In this document: positions 1 to 9,157 of the stretch, one piece after another
How the letters are laid out: each line of letters begins with the position of its first letter
Numbering within the stretch: the first letter of the stretch is position 1
Source: Sphingomonas glacialis
Lineage (GTDB): Bacteria > Pseudomonadota > Alphaproteobacteria > Sphingomonadales > Sphingomonadaceae
Direction of reading: 5' to 3'
DNA length: 64,000 nucleotides
Assembly: GCF_014653575.1 (NCBI RefSeq)
Contig: NZ_BNAQ01000001.1
Location: forward strand, 806,001-870,000
The notes under the pieces: model-generated
The model's database searches: none
What the model saw: the letters and a program-made list of their open reading frames with translations, nothing else
Told to the model about the DNA's origin: nothing
Program-made: the position numbers and the translations under genes

Positions 1-1
1 G

Positions 2-805
2 ATCAAGGACCGCATCGCGCTGGCGATGATCGAGGCGGCCGAGCGTGACGGCCATCTCCAGCCCGGCGGCACGATCATCGAGCCGACCAGCGGTAACACC
101 GGCGTCGGCCTGGCGATGGTCGCCGCGGTCAAGGGCTACAAGCTCGTGCTCGTCATGCCCGAGAGCATGAGCCTCGAACGCCGCCGGCTGATGCTGGCAT
201 ATGGCGCGACCTTCGACCTCACCCCGCGCGAGAAGGGCATGAAGGGCGCGATCGAGCGTGCGCTCGAGCTCGTCGAGCAGACGCCGGGCGCGTGGATGCC
301 GCAGCAGTTCGAGAACCCGGCGAACATCGACGTCCATGTCCACACCACCGCGCTCGAGATCCTCAACGACTTCCGCGATTCGCCGATCGACGTGATCATC
401 ACCGGCGTCGGCACCGGCGGGCACATCACCGGCGTCGCCGAACGGCTCAAGCAGGATTGGCCCCACCTCAAGGTCTATGCGGTCGAGCCCGCCGCCTCGC
501 CGGTGATCTCGGGCGGGTCGCCCGGCCCGCATCCGATCCAGGGGATCGGCGCGGGCTTCGTGCCGGCCAACCTCCACACCCAGGCGATCGACGGCGCGAT
601 CAAGGTCGATGCGAGCGTCGCCAAGGACATGGCGCGCCGCTCGGCGGCCGAGGAAGGGATGCTCGTCGGGATCAGCTCGGGCGCGACGCTCGCCGCGATC
701 CTGCAGAAGCTGCCCGATCTGCCCGAGGGTGTGCGCGTGCTCGGCTTCAATTACGATACGGGCGAGCGCTATCTGTCGGTGCCGGACTTCCTGCCGGAGA
801 GCTGA
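2..805 (+). CDS. cysK: Cysteine synthase (O-acetylserine sulfhydrylase), 5' end outside window
   Basis: Makes L-cysteine from O-acetylserine and sulfide in the cytoplasm with pyridoxal phosphate. The frame is open from the window edge, so only the last 267 residues are present. The first codons read IKDR, whose lysine is the position that binds PLP in this family. TSGNTG (about residues 29-34 of the fragment) is the substrate loop, GTGGHITG the phosphate-binding loop, and ISSGATLAA a typical C-terminal motif. It lies far from the cysD/cysNC/cysQ cluster at 18-21.6 kb but acts downstream of that pathway. The assignment to CysK rather than CysM is from overall similarity and is less certain. 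Confidence 0.93.
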   Translation: MKDRIALAMIEAAERDGHLQPGGTIIEPTSGNTGVGLAMVAAVKGYKLVLVMPESMSLERRRLMLAYGATFDLTPREKGMKGAIERALELVEQTPGAWMPQQFENPANIDVHVHTTALEILNDFRDSPIDVIITGVGTGGHITGVAERLKQDWPHLKVYAVEPAASPVISGGSPGPHPIQGIGAGFVPANLHTQAIDGAIKVDASVAKDMARRSAAEEGMLVGISSGATLAAILQKLPDLPEGVRVLGFNYDTGERYLSVPDFLPES

Positions 806-844
806 GCGCGGTCGCGATACGCGGGCCGGGCGCTTCCCACCGAA

Positions 845-939
845 CGTCACCCCGGGCTTGTCCCGGGGTCCACCGGGATGGACGCACCCCGTCGTTGCTT
901 ACGCGGCACGGTGGACCCCGGCACGAGGCCGGGGTGACG
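845..939. repeat. Dispersed palindromic repeat, type A copy 1
   Basis: Two inverted arms of about 31 bases, starting CGTCACCCCGGGCTTGTC and ending AGGCCGGGGTGACG, flank a central spacer. Related copies occur near 7.06, 18.9, 21.74 and 28.4 kb. It sits between cysK and the cell-wall hydrolase, and apart from it I see no other clear element in this 294-base gap. Confidence 0.85.
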
Positions 940-1099
940 GTTGGGGGATCGATGTACCCTTCCGAACCGAACCGGACCGCGGATCGCGCTGACATCGCGC
1001 CCATTTCGTATCCGCGCGGGAATGCGCTAAAGGCGCTGGCCCAATTCGGTCAGGAGCCGTTCGTGCCCCCGTTGCCTCTTAATTCCCGGTCTTGATCGC

Positions 1100-2425
1100 A
1101 TGACCCTCGTCCGCCCTCCCAGCCCCGCGTTGCGTGCGATCGTCGTGGCGATCGCGACGCTCTCGATCCTCGTCCCGGTCCTGCTGATCCGCTTCGCCCC
1201 GCCACTGGTGCGCCACCATGTCGCGCGCAGCGCAGCGCAGCGCGTCGTTCCCGCCGCCGAGCTGCCGCCGGTCGAGCCCGTCGCGTTCCAGGATCTCGAC
1301 CCCGACGACGCCCGCGCGTTCAACGCGAGCGTACCGTTCGTCGATGGCCCCAACCCCGCCGCGCGTCCGTTCAAGCTCGCCGGCGACCCGATCCAGCGCG
1401 CACGCGCGATCGACTGCATGGCAGCGGCCGTGCTGTACGAGGCGGGCGACGATCCGGTCGGGCAACGCGCCGTCGCGCAGGTGGTGATCAACCGCGTCCG
1501 CCATCCCGCCTTCCCCAAGACGATCTGCGGCGTGGTGTTCCAGGGCGCCGAGCGCTCGACCGGCTGCCAGTTCACCTTCACCTGCGACGGCGCGCTGGCC
1601 CGCCGTGGCTGGCTCGACGTGCAATGGGCGCGCGCGCGCGAAACCGCGACCGCGGCGCTGACTGGCGCGGTGTTCAAGCCCGTCGGCTACGCAACGCATT
1701 ACCATACCGACTGGGTCGTGCCCTATTGGCAGTCGAGCCTCGACAAGATCGCCGCGGTCAACACGCATCTGTTCTTCCGCTGGACCGGCTGGTGGGGCAC
1801 CCCGCCCGCCTTCAACCGCCACGTGTCGAACGACGAGCCGCTGATCAGCGCGCTCGCGCCCTATTCCGACGCGCACAAGGACGCCGCAGAGTTGAAGGTG
1901 AACGAAGCGCTCTATGTCGACCCGGTCGCCGCGGCGACGCCGCTGCCGGGCGCGCTGCCGGGCGAGGAGAACAGCTTCCTGCTGGTGCTCGACGCGAAGA
2001 AGATGACAGCCGACGGCTTCGCCCAGCTCGCCACGCGCACCTGCGGCGACCGGCCGTATTGCAAGGTGATGGGCTGGACCGACAAGACCAAGCTGCCGAG
2101 CGCACTGCCCCTCCAGCCAGTGCAGATCGCGGCGCTGTCGTTCAGCTATCTGCGCGACCGAGCGCATGATTACGACAAGGCGCTGTGGAATTGCAGCGAG
2201 TTCAAGCGCGCCGACATGGCGCAGTGCATGAAGCAGCAGATCTATGTGCCCGCGCCGCGCAGCGCGGATGGCTTCCGGCTCGAGACCCTGCCCGTCGCGG
2301 AGCGCGCGCCGGGGGTTCCGGCGGCGGCCGACGGCTTGGTCGGCGTGCGGCGCAAGGCCGAGGTCGCGCCGGCGGCCAAGGCGACGCCGGTCGCCAAGCC
2401 GGGCGCGGTCGCCGAGGGACGCTGA
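1100..2425 (+). CDS. Membrane-anchored cell wall hydrolase, SleB/CwlJ type
   Basis: 441 residues. A hydrophobic segment at about residues 13-31 is an N-terminal anchor or uncleaved signal. Residues about 105-230 match the Hydrolase_2 (SleB-like) fold: AAVLYEAGDDPVGQRAVAQVVINRV, shown here only by its core AVAQVVINRV, followed by CGVVFQ, CQFTFTCDG and the ATHYHTDWVVPYW stretch. Family members cleave peptidoglycan, probably as lytic transglycosylases or amidases; the exact bond here is not known. The last 200 residues are Ala/Pro-rich with a low-complexity tail and are not recognised. It stands alone between two gaps, with no operon partner. Confidence 0.85.
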   Translation: MTLVRPPSPALRAIVVAIATLSILVPVLLIRFAPPLVRHHVARSAAQRVVPAAELPPVEPVAFQDLDPDDARAFNASVPFVDGPNPAARPFKLAGDPIQRARAIDCMAAAVLYEAGDDPVGQRAVAQVVINRVRHPAFPKTICGVVFQGAERSTGCQFTFTCDGALARRGWLDVQWARARETATAALTGAVFKPVGYATHYHTDWVVPYWQSSLDKIAAVNTHLFFRWTGWWGTPPAFNRHVSNDEPLISALAPYSDAHKDAAELKVNEALYVDPVAAATPLPGALPGEENSFLLVLDAKKMTADGFAQLATRTCGDRPYCKVMGWTDKTKLPSALPLQPVQIAALSFSYLRDRAHDYDKALWNCSEFKRADMAQCMKQQIYVPAPRSADGFRLETLPVAERAPGVPAAADGLVGVRRKAEVAPAAKATPVAKPGAVAEGR

Positions 2426-2479
2426 ACGCTGGCAGGCGGCGCGCGATGATCGCGAAAGGCCCAGCAGCCTCCCTCGGCG

Positions 2480-2753
2480 CTACCTTCGCAACGTCCGTCT
2501 TCCAACATCCACCATCAGCAAGCTCGAGATCGATGCTGCGCAGCAGATCAGCAGCGCCGTGAAATACGCGACTGCGTAGAGCGGATCACGGTCCCAAACA
2601 CCCCACCAGACAGTGGCGCGTGAGAGCAGCGAGGGGGCCCACGGCAATCACCGCTGCCGCGATCCATCGCTGCCGGGGAAAGATCATCTGCACCAGCAAG
2701 CCAGCGATGAAAGTGGCCGCGAACAACGTCCACGGGTTTAGCGACAAGACCAT
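2480..2753 (-). pseudogene. Small two-segment membrane protein split by a +1 frameshift
   Basis: Reading leftwards from an ATG at 2753 gives a hydrophobic segment (PWTLFAATFIAGLLVQMIF) and then AAAVIAV. The frame then runs out at 2586. Skipping one base in the GTGGGCC stretch near 2640 restores a frame that goes on with WWGVWDRDPLYAVAYF, a second hydrophobic segment (TALLICCAASISSLLMV) and stops at 2480. The joined product would be about 90 residues with two membrane spans, which looks far more protein-like than either frame alone. It could be a decayed gene or a sequencing insertion. The rest of the 2426-3044 gap holds nothing I can support. Confidence 0.5.
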
Positions 2754-3044
2754 AGAGGCAACGTTACGCCTTTCTGTTCGCGCCGCAATGTCCGCAATTT
2801 GGTCGATGCACGACGGCGCGCTGTTTCGCCCGACAGCTGCCACTCGGCTTTCAGGCGATCCACGCGCACAATCGACGCCGGAAGGGCGAGCCCTACCGAT
2901 GGCCGGCCGCCGTTCCCGAGAACGATCTTCCACGAACTCCGACACGACCACGCTTTGGAGATTTTTTAGTTCAACTGCACCAGGTGATCGAACTTTAATT
3001 CTTTCGTTCTAGCGTCTTGATCGCAGGGATAGGATCGAAGCCGC

Positions 3045-3704
3045 ATGGGACGTCTACTCAGGACCGCGGCAGTGATGATCGCAGCACTCTCGCTAGGGAG
3101 CTGTGGATCGACGCGCTCAGGCGGCGCGCTGCGTCTCCGGCACGTCGTCGTCGTGGCAACCGCCGCTGGCGAGCGGACCTTCGACACCGTCCTCCGCCTC
3201 GACGGGTACCAGCATTGGAACCAGGCGTTTGGCGGTCCAGGCTGGGGCGCAATTACCTGCAGGCTCACGGGGGACGCCCTTCGCACCACCGTTGGCGACC
3301 GCGACTTCCTGTTCCTGCTCTCGAAGCCGGGAGAAACGACGCCGGCCTCGACCCAGATCGACCTCATCAAGACGCACTTCGGGCTGCCCAACTGGACGGC
3401 GGACGCGGGTTGGGTCGGGCAGTGGAAGGACCTCGCGGCGAGCCGGCGTGGCGTCGATCTCAGGGGCGCCGAATTGCCGGCCATCGCCGTGATGCCGCAC
3501 AACGGGTGGGTCAATGATGCGCGTATCATCTCGCTGGAGGAGGCCGAACGCCTCGGTCTACGCGTCATCCGGTATCGGCTGGAGATCACCGGGGAATCCG
3601 CGGGTTCGAGCTCGCGGTTGAGCGTCAGATACCGGGGGGCGACGAATAGGACCATGACCGACGTAGGGCGGGAAATGCTCACGGTGACAAACGGCGAGTC
3701 TTAA
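3045..3704 (+). CDS. Predicted lipoprotein of unknown function
   Basis: 219 residues. The N-terminus has a short basic start (MGRLLR), a hydrophobic core and the lipobox-like LSLGSCG, so a lipid-anchored envelope protein is likely. The mature part has no domain I recognise; it includes VVVVATAAGERTFD near residue 34 and YRLEITG near 183. An ATG ten codons further in would give a shorter signal with the same lipobox. It is followed by a hairpin and then a convergent acyl-CoA dehydrogenase, so it is probably transcribed alone. Confidence 0.65.
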   Translation: MGRLLRTAAVMIAALSLGSCGSTRSGGALRLRHVVVVATAAGERTFDTVLRLDGYQHWNQAFGGPGWGAITCRLTGDALRTTVGDRDFLFLLSKPGETTPASTQIDLIKTHFGLPNWTADAGWVGQWKDLAASRRGVDLRGAELPAIAVMPHNGWVNDARIISLEEAERLGLRVIRYRLEITGESAGSSSRLSVRYRGATNRTMTDVGREMLTVTNGES

Positions 3705-3760
3705 ATCCGTGGTCGTTTACCGCGCCTGCTCGCAGCGCGAATCCAGGTGACCGGGGGATT

Positions 3761-3784
3761 CCTCCCCCGCCACCGCGGGGGAGG
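3761..3784. terminator. Hairpin between convergent genes
   Basis: Perfect 10-bp stem CCTCCCCCGC / GCGGGGGAGG with the loop CACC, lying between the ends of a rightward and a leftward gene. Neither side has a strong T run, so it may be a Rho-assisted or bidirectional terminator, or a short repeat. Confidence 0.45.
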
Positions 3785-3798
3785 ATGTTTCGTGCGCC

Positions 3799-5601
3799 TT
3801 ACGCGGCGGCGAACATTTCGGGCGGGAGCGCCATCATCGCTTCGCTGCCCGCCTCGATCTTGCGACGCAGCGCGCCCGTCTCGGGCATCACGCGCTCGGC
3901 GAAATAGCGCGCAGTAACCAGCTTGGCGTCGAGGAACGCCTGATCGCCCTCATCCGCCGCCTTAAGCTTGGTCGCGGCGGTCGCCATGCGCAGCCACATC
4001 ACGCCGAGCGCCACGATGCCCATGATGTGCATGTAGGGGTGCGCGCCCGCGCCGACATTGTCGGGGTTCTGCATGCCGTTCTGCATGAACCACATCGTCG
4101 CCGCCTGGAGGTCGCCATTGGCTTTTTCGAGGCGGCTGGCGAAGTCGGCGGTCGCCGGATCGGCCCTGCCTGCCGCGACGTCGTCGGCGACGACCTTGAA
4201 GAACGCCTGCACCGCGCGGCCACCGTTCTGTGCGAGCTTGCGCCCGACCAGATCCATCGCCTGGACGCCGTTGGTGCCCTCGTAGATCATCGCGATACGC
4301 GCATCGCGGACATACTGCTCCATGCCCCATTCGGCGATGTAGCCGTGGCCGCCATAGACCTGCTGCGCGTTGGTCGCGACGTCATAGCCCTTGTCGGTGC
4401 CGTAGCCCTTGATGACGGGCGTAAGCAGGCCGATCAGGTCGGAGGCGAGCAGGCGCTCTTCCTCGGTCGCGCCGGCATGTTCGAGATCGACCTGGAGTGC
4501 GCCCCACAGACACAGCGCGCGAAGGCCCTCGGTCAGCGCCTTGGCTTCCATCAGCATGCGGCGGACGTCGGGATGGACGAAGAGCGTGTCGGCCTTTTCG
4601 TTGGGCTCCTTGGGGCCGGTCAGCGCGCGGCCCTGGCGGCGGTCGTGGGCGTACTGGACGGCATTCTGATAGGCGACTTCGGCGACGCCGAGGCCCTGCA
4701 GGCCGACGCCGAGGCGCGCCGCGTTCATCATGATGAACATCGCGGCGAGACCCTTCATCTCCTCGCCAACCAGCCAGCCGATCGCGCCGTCATAGTTCAT
4801 CACGCAGGTCGAATTGGCGTGGATCCCCATCTTGTGCTCGATCGAGCCGCAGGTGACGGGGTTGCGCGCGCCGAGCGAGCCGTCGTCGTTGACGAGGACC
4901 TTCGGCACCACGAACAGCGAAATGCCCTTCGAGCTTTCCGGCGCGCCCGGCGTTTTCGCCAGCACGAGGTGGATGATGTTCTCGGTCAGGTCATGCTCGC
5001 CCGACGAGATGAAGATCTTGGTGCCGGTGATCGCATAGGAGCCGTCGGCCTGCGGCTCGGCGCGGGTGCGGATGAGGCCGAGATCGGTGCCGCACTGCGG
5101 CTCGGTCAGGTTCATCGTGCCGCCCCACTTGCCGCTGACCATGTTGGGGACGTACTTGGCCTTCTGCTCGTCCGAGCCCTTTGCCAGCAGCGCGGCGATC
5201 GCGCCGTGCGACAGGCCGGGATACATCGCGAACGCCATGTTCGACGAGATCATGAACTCCTGGAACGCGGTCGAGACGACGTGCGGCATCGCCTGGCCAC
5301 CGAATTCTTCCGGCGCGCTGAGCGTGCCCCAGCCCGATTCGACGAACGCGTCATAGGCTTCCTTGAAGCCCTTCGGCGTGGTGACCGAACCGTCCTCGTG
5401 ACGCGTGCAGCCTTCCTGGTCACCCGAAGCATTGAGCGGGAACAGCACTTCGGCGACGAACTTGCCACCTTCGTCGAGCACGGCATCGACCACGTCGGGG
5501 GTCGCGTTCTGGAAGCCGGCGTGGTTCGAATAGTTTTCGAGGCCGACGACATGCTCGAGCACGAAGCGGACGTCGCGAACGGGGGGCGTATATTGGGGCA
5601 T
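3799..5601 (-). CDS. Acyl-CoA dehydrogenase, long (about 600 residue) family
   Basis: 600 residues, matching the long acyl-CoA dehydrogenases with an extra N-terminal segment and a C-terminal extension, a group that includes DmdC-like and fatty acyl enzymes. These FAD flavoproteins oxidise an acyl-CoA to the 2-enoyl-CoA in beta-oxidation. Visible motifs are MNLTEPQCGTDLG (FAD-binding region), ITGTKIFISSGEHD, and IYEGTNGVQAMDLVGRKL near residue 445, whose glutamate is the usual catalytic base. Its start overlaps the stop of the MerR gene upstream (TGATG), so the two are co-transcribed and coupled. The substrate cannot be told from sequence. Confidence 0.9.
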   Translation of the reverse strand: MPQYTPPVRDVRFVLEHVVGLENYSNHAGFQNATPDVVDAVLDEGGKFVAEVLFPLNASGDQEGCTRHEDGSVTTPKGFKEAYDAFVESGWGTLSAPEEFGGQAMPHVVSTAFQEFMISSNMAFAMYPGLSHGAIAALLAKGSDEQKAKYVPNMVSGKWGGTMNLTEPQCGTDLGLIRTRAEPQADGSYAITGTKIFISSGEHDLTENIIHLVLAKTPGAPESSKGISLFVVPKVLVNDDGSLGARNPVTCGSIEHKMGIHANSTCVMNYDGAIGWLVGEEMKGLAAMFIMMNAARLGVGLQGLGVAEVAYQNAVQYAHDRRQGRALTGPKEPNEKADTLFVHPDVRRMLMEAKALTEGLRALCLWGALQVDLEHAGATEEERLLASDLIGLLTPVIKGYGTDKGYDVATNAQQVYGGHGYIAEWGMEQYVRDARIAMIYEGTNGVQAMDLVGRKLAQNGGRAVQAFFKVVADDVAAGRADPATADFASRLEKANGDLQAATMWFMQNGMQNPDNVGAGAHPYMHIMGIVALGVMWLRMATAATKLKAADEGDQAFLDAKLVTARYFAERVMPETGALRRKIEAGSEAMMALPPEMFAAA

Positions 5602-6020
5602 CAGGCTTCCTTCGGATGATTATGTTCGACGAGCTCGATGAACTCGGTCAATTCGGCGATGGCGGCGTCGATGTCGCGCTTCTGCGCATCGAGCAGGGCG
5701 ACGCGACTACGGCAGCGCTCGATCGTGACGGCACGCTGCGCGCGGCGTCCGTCGCCGATATCGTAGAGGTCGATCATCTCGCGGATCTCGGACAGCGAGA
5801 AACCGACGCGCTTGCCGCGCAGGATCCAGGCGAGCCGCGCACGATCCCGCTGCGAATAGATCCGCGCGGTGCCGCGGCGTTCGGGGGCGATCAGCCCCTC
5901 ATCCTCGTAAAAGCGCAACGCACGCGCGGTGACGTCGAACTCTGCCGAGAGATCGGAAATCGAGAAATGATCGCGATCGGGATGACGCTCGATCAAGGCA
6001 TAGGCGGGATCGCTGGACAT
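5601..6020 (-). CDS. MerR-family transcriptional regulator
   Basis: 139 residues. FSISDLSAEFDVTARALRFY near residue 19 is the MerR winged-helix start, followed by EDEGLIAPER and RIYSQRDRARLAWILRGKRVG, shown in parts. A coiled-coil dimerisation helix follows and there are no metal-binding cysteines, so this is not a metal sensor of the MerR/CueR type. Its immediate coupling to an acyl-CoA dehydrogenase resembles LiuR-type regulators that control acyl-CoA catabolism. I infer that it controls its own two-gene operon. It would act on a promoter in the 105-base gap upstream. Confidence 0.88.
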   Translation of the reverse strand: MSSDPAYALIERHPDRDHFSISDLSAEFDVTARALRFYEDEGLIAPERRGTARIYSQRDRARLAWILRGKRVGFSLSEIREMIDLYDIGDGRRAQRAVTIERCRSRVALLDAQKRDIDAAIAELTEFIELVEHNHPKEA

Positions 6021-6125
6021 GCCCGCTAAATAGTTGCCGCTTACGTGAACGTCAACCCGGAATGCGCCGGTGCGGGATCGTTTCGTGGGTCGGGCTGACC
6101 AGTCCGTCGCGAACCCGCGGCTAGG

Positions 6126-6671
6126 CTACCCGCCATCCCCACACAGCAAACGCCCCCGCGCGTCGCGCAGCGTTGCAGCTTCCGACGCCGATTCACTCAG
6201 CCGCGTCACATCGAGCGCGGCGATCGACGCGCGACCGCGGCACGCCTTCTGGCACGCGTCGGGAACGCGCGGCGGGAAAACGATGCGATCGCCCTCGAAC
6301 CGCGCATCCATTGTGCAGCCATCGCCGCTCGCGCCGAGTGTCACGTGCAGCGTGTCGCCGTCGCGCGTGACGACGCCCGATCCGCCGCAATTCTGCGTCT
6401 CGTCATAATCGACGAAGACGCCGATCCGATACGCCTTCGCGCTTGGCACGATGCAGATCCGGTCGTTCCCGGTCGCATAGACGCCGGTGAGATCGGTGCT
6501 TGCCGGGTCGGGAATGACGCCCGCCTGGATCGCGGCGGCTTCGAGCCCCTGCGGGGTCGGCGACGCGGCCGGATCCGATGCGCCACGATGGCATCCGGCC
6601 AGCAGCAGGTTCAGTAGGACAAGCGCGACCTGCGCCCTCCCCCATGCGCGCGTGCGCCGCCTCGGCATCAT
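6126..6671 (-). CDS. Predicted lipoprotein of unknown function
   Basis: 181 residues starting MMPRRRTR, with a hydrophobic stretch and the lipobox LLLAGC, so it is probably lipid-anchored in the envelope. The mature domain has several cysteines ([27 protein letters not shown]) that could form disulfides outside the cytoplasm. I do not recognise the family. The start ATGATG overlaps the hisI stop, so it is coupled to hisI, but a role in histidine synthesis is unlikely. Confidence 0.7.
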   Translation of the reverse strand: MMPRRRTRAWGRAQVALVLLNLLLAGCHRGASDPAASPTPQGLEAAAIQAGVIPDPASTDLTGVYATGNDRICIVPSAKAYRIGVFVDYDETQNCGGSGVVTRDGDTLHVTLGASGDGCTMDARFEGDRIVFPPRVPDACQKACRGRASIAALDVTRLSESASEAATLRDARGRLLCGDGG

Positions 6672-7030
6672 TCCGCCAATGCCAGCCGATCGCCCTCTAT
6701 GCGGCGGTAGAAACAGCTGCGCGCGCCGGTGTGGCACGCAGGGCCAGCGGGATCGACGATCAGCCACACGGCATCCTGATCGCAATCGATCCGCATGTCG
6801 CGGACCTGGAGCACGTGCCCCGAGGTCTCGCCTTTCTTCCACAGCGCAGCCCGACTTCGCGACCAGAAGTGCGCGACCCCGGTTTCCACCGTCAGCGCCA
6901 GCGCTTCGGCATTCATATGGGCGAGCATCAGGACGTCGCCGGTCACGCGATCGGTTGCGACCGCAGTGATCAAGCCGGCGGCATCGTATTTCGGGTCCAG
7001 CACGAGGCCGGTTTCGCGGGGATCTGACAT
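6668..7030 (-). CDS. hisI: Phosphoribosyl-AMP cyclohydrolase
   Basis: 120 residues, a normal length for a stand-alone HisI without a HisE part. It opens the purine ring of phosphoribosyl-AMP in histidine biosynthesis, in the cytoplasm. Diagnostic motifs are FWSRSR (near 55), the zinc/magnesium motif IDCDQDAVW with Cys83, and [14 protein letters not shown] with Cys99 and Cys106, the remaining metal ligands. I chose the ATG at 7030 because the reading frame upstream runs into repeat A2 and adds no conserved residues. No other his gene is in the window. Confidence 0.95.
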   Translation of the reverse strand: MSDPRETGLVLDPKYDAAGLITAVATDRVTGDVLMLAHMNAEALALTVETGVAHFWSRSRAALWKKGETSGHVLQVRDMRIDCDQDAVWLIVDPAGPACHTGARSCFYRRIEGDRLALAE

Positions 7031-7059
7031 ATCTTGCCAATAGCGCCGCTCCCCCCTTC

Positions 7060-7165
7060 CGTCACCCCGGCCCTGTGCCGAGGTCCACCGGGCGGCAATC
7101 CCGCGTTTGGGTTCAAGCGGCCGCGCGCGTTGCACGGTGGCCCCCGCCAAAAGGCCGGGGTGACG
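7060..7165. repeat. Dispersed palindromic repeat, type A copy 2
   Basis: Left arm CGTCACCCCGGCCCTGTGCC and right arm AAAAGGCCGGGGTGACG are inverted, with a spacer of about 45 bases. It lies just upstream of hisI, between hisI and the small Rho-N-like gene. The arms match those at 845 and 28409 with a few changes. Confidence 0.85.
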
Positions 7166-7175
7166 GGCGGGATAC

Positions 7176-7424
7176 TCACGCCTTGCGAATCGCCTTCACC
7201 AATTCCGCCTTGGTCATCTTCGATCGGCCGGGAATGCCTATCTCGCGCGCTTCCCTCATCAGATCGTCCTTCGTTCGATCCTCGAGCGCAGTCGCGCGAT
7301 GGTCGATCGTCCCCGCCGCCTTGGCATTCGCGATTCGCGCGGCTTTTTCCTTCGACGCGCCGTCGCGGCGCAGATCCTCGTAGAGCGTATCGTCCTTGAC
7401 GCTCGGTCCATGATCCTTCGCCAC
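7176..7424 (-). CDS. Small protein with a Rho-N-like (SAP-like) tail
   Basis: 82 residues, highly charged. The N-terminal part reads [27 protein letters not shown], seen here as its core [13 protein letters not shown]. The C-terminal part, [20 protein letters not shown] followed by [11 protein letters not shown], fits the helix-extended-helix motif of Rho N-terminal domains, which bind nucleic acid. Small proteins of this build (DUF7218-like) are common in alphaproteobacteria. I infer a nucleic-acid-binding or nucleoid role but cannot name one. A promoter is likely in the 130-base gap shared divergently with purF. Confidence 0.7.
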   Translation of the reverse strand: MAKDHGPSVKDDTLYEDLRRDGASKEKAARIANAKAAGTIDHRATALEDRTKDDLMREAREIGIPGRSKMTKAELVKAIRKA

Positions 7425-7554
7425 CGCAACCTCCTGCTATTCAACGCCAAAAAACCCGCGATGCGACCAAACGCTCCGCGCGTTGTTACAAAAGCGCGAC
7501 AAACCCCGGAGCCCTCCCTATATGCCACCGCGAGCGCTACCCCCGAAGGGCGAT

Positions 7555-9024
7555 ATGCTGACCACGAACCCACATGAAGACGACACGCTGCACGAAGAGT
7601 GCGGCATTTTCGGCATTTCCGGCGCGACCGACGCGGCCCGGCTGGTTGCGCTCGGGCTGCACGCGCTGCAGCACCGCGGCCAGGAGGCGGCCGGCATCAC
7701 CAGCTTCGACGGGGTGGAGTTCCACACCCATCGCGCGATGGGGCATGTCGCGGGCAATTTCGACCGCGAGGACATCATGGTCCCGTTGCGCGGCTCGGTC
7801 GCTTGCGGCCATGTCCGCTACTCGACGACCGGCGAGACGGCGTTGCGCAACGTGCAGCCGCTCTACGCCGATCTCGCCTCGGGCGGTTTCGCGATCGCGC
7901 ACAACGGCAACATCTCTAACGCGTTGCGGCTGCGGCGCGATCTGGTGCGGCGCGGATCGATCTTCCAGTCGACCAGCGACACCGAGACGATCATCCATCT
8001 CGTCGCGACCTCGAACTATCGCACCACCGTCGACAAGTTCATCGATGCGCTCAAGCGCGTCGAAGGCGCCTATTCGCTGATCGTTATGACGCCCGAGGGC
8101 ATGATCGCCTGCCGCGATCCGCTCGGCATCCGTCCGCTCGTGATGGGCAAGATCGATGGCCCCGATGGCGGGTCGATCATCTTCGCGTCGGAGACTGTCG
8201 CGCTCGACGTCGTGGGTGCGACCTTCGTCCGTTCGATCGATCCGGGCGAACTGGTGATGGTCAAGGGCACCGAGATCACCTCGCACCGCCCCTTCGCGCC
8301 CGTCGCGGCGCGGCCGTGCATCTTCGAATATGTCTATTTCTCGCGCCCCGATTCGATCTCGGAGGATCGCAGCGTCTACACCGTGCGCAAGGCGATCGGC
8401 GCGCAGCTGGCGATCGAGAGCCCGGTCGAGGCCGACCTCGTCATCCCGGTCCCCGATTCGGGCACGCCGGCGGCGCTGGGCTACGCGCAGGAATCGGGCA
8501 TTCCCTTCGAGCTCGGCATCATCCGCTCGCATTATGTCGGGCGCACCTTCATCCAGCCGAGCGACAAGGTCCGCCACCTCGGCGTGAAACTGAAGCACAA
8601 TGCCAATCGCGCGCTGATCGCGGGCAAGAAGATCGTGCTGATCGACGATTCGATCGTGCGCGGGACGACCAGCCTCAAGATCGTCGAGATGATGCGCGAA
8701 GCCGGCGCGGCCGAGGTGCATATGCGCATCGCCAGCCCGCCGACGCGGCATTCGTGCTTCTACGGCGTCGACACGCCCGAGCGCGCCAAGCTGCTCGCCG
8801 CGACGAAGAATCTCGAGGAAATGGCAGCGTATATCAAGGCCGACAGCCTCGCCTTCGTCTCGATCGATGGCTTGTACAAGGCGCTCGGCGAGCCGCAGCG
8901 CAACGCGATCCGGCCGAGCCATTGCGACGCCTGCTTCACCGGCGATTACCCGACCAGCCTGACCGACCAGGATGACGTGTCCTCGGTCGACCAGTTCGCG
9001 CTGCTCGCGGAACGCGTCATTTAA
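7555..9024 (+). CDS. purF: Amidophosphoribosyltransferase
   Basis: 489 residues; the first committed step of purine synthesis, making phosphoribosylamine from PRPP and glutamine in the cytoplasm. A 15-residue propeptide precedes Cys16 in EECGIFGISG, the glutaminase nucleophile exposed after processing. HRGQEAAGI and the PRPP loop VLIDDSIVRGTTS are present. SCFYGVD and CDACFTGDYP near the C-terminus are the cysteines of the [4Fe-4S] type (Bacillus-like) enzyme. An upstream in-frame start at 7483 lacks conserved residues, so I chose ATG 7555. The frequent neighbour cvpA is instead near 48 kb, with radA. AMP/GMP feedback is typical of the family. Confidence 0.96.
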   Translation: MLTTNPHEDDTLHEECGIFGISGATDAARLVALGLHALQHRGQEAAGITSFDGVEFHTHRAMGHVAGNFDREDIMVPLRGSVACGHVRYSTTGETALRNVQPLYADLASGGFAIAHNGNISNALRLRRDLVRRGSIFQSTSDTETIIHLVATSNYRTTVDKFIDALKRVEGAYSLIVMTPEGMIACRDPLGIRPLVMGKIDGPDGGSIIFASETVALDVVGATFVRSIDPGELVMVKGTEITSHRPFAPVAARPCIFEYVYFSRPDSISEDRSVYTVRKAIGAQLAIESPVEADLVIPVPDSGTPAALGYAQESGIPFELGIIRSHYVGRTFIQPSDKVRHLGVKLKHNANRALIAGKKIVLIDDSIVRGTTSLKIVEMMREAGAAEVHMRIASPPTRHSCFYGVDTPERAKLLAATKNLEEMAAYIKADSLAFVSIDGLYKALGEPQRNAIRPSHCDACFTGDYPTSLTDQDDVSSVDQFALLAERVI

Positions 9025-9033
9025 GCGACATAT

Positions 9034-9138
9034 AGCCCCTCCCCTTCAGGGGAGGGGTTGGGGTGGGGAAGTAACGGGCGCTGGCGCTCTGCGAGGCACG
9101 TCCCCACCCCCAAACCCCTCCCCTGAAGGGGAGGGGCT
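9034..9138. repeat. Dispersed palindromic repeat, type B copy 1
   Basis: Nested palindrome: CCCCTCCCCTTCAGGGGAGG forms a hairpin by itself and recurs inverted at the other end (CCCTGAAGGGGAGGGG), with an outer GGTTGGGGTGGGG / CCCCACCCCCAAACC pairing. It fills the purF-SDR gap and may end purF transcription. Confidence 0.85.
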
Positions 9139-9157
9139 CAAAGGGAGAGAGCCCCGA

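Noticed and set aside
4027..5619. Long open frame opposite the acyl-CoA dehydrogenase
   Set aside because: It is the antisense shadow of a strongly conserved gene; its product is a low-complexity His/Arg/Val-rich string with no domain.
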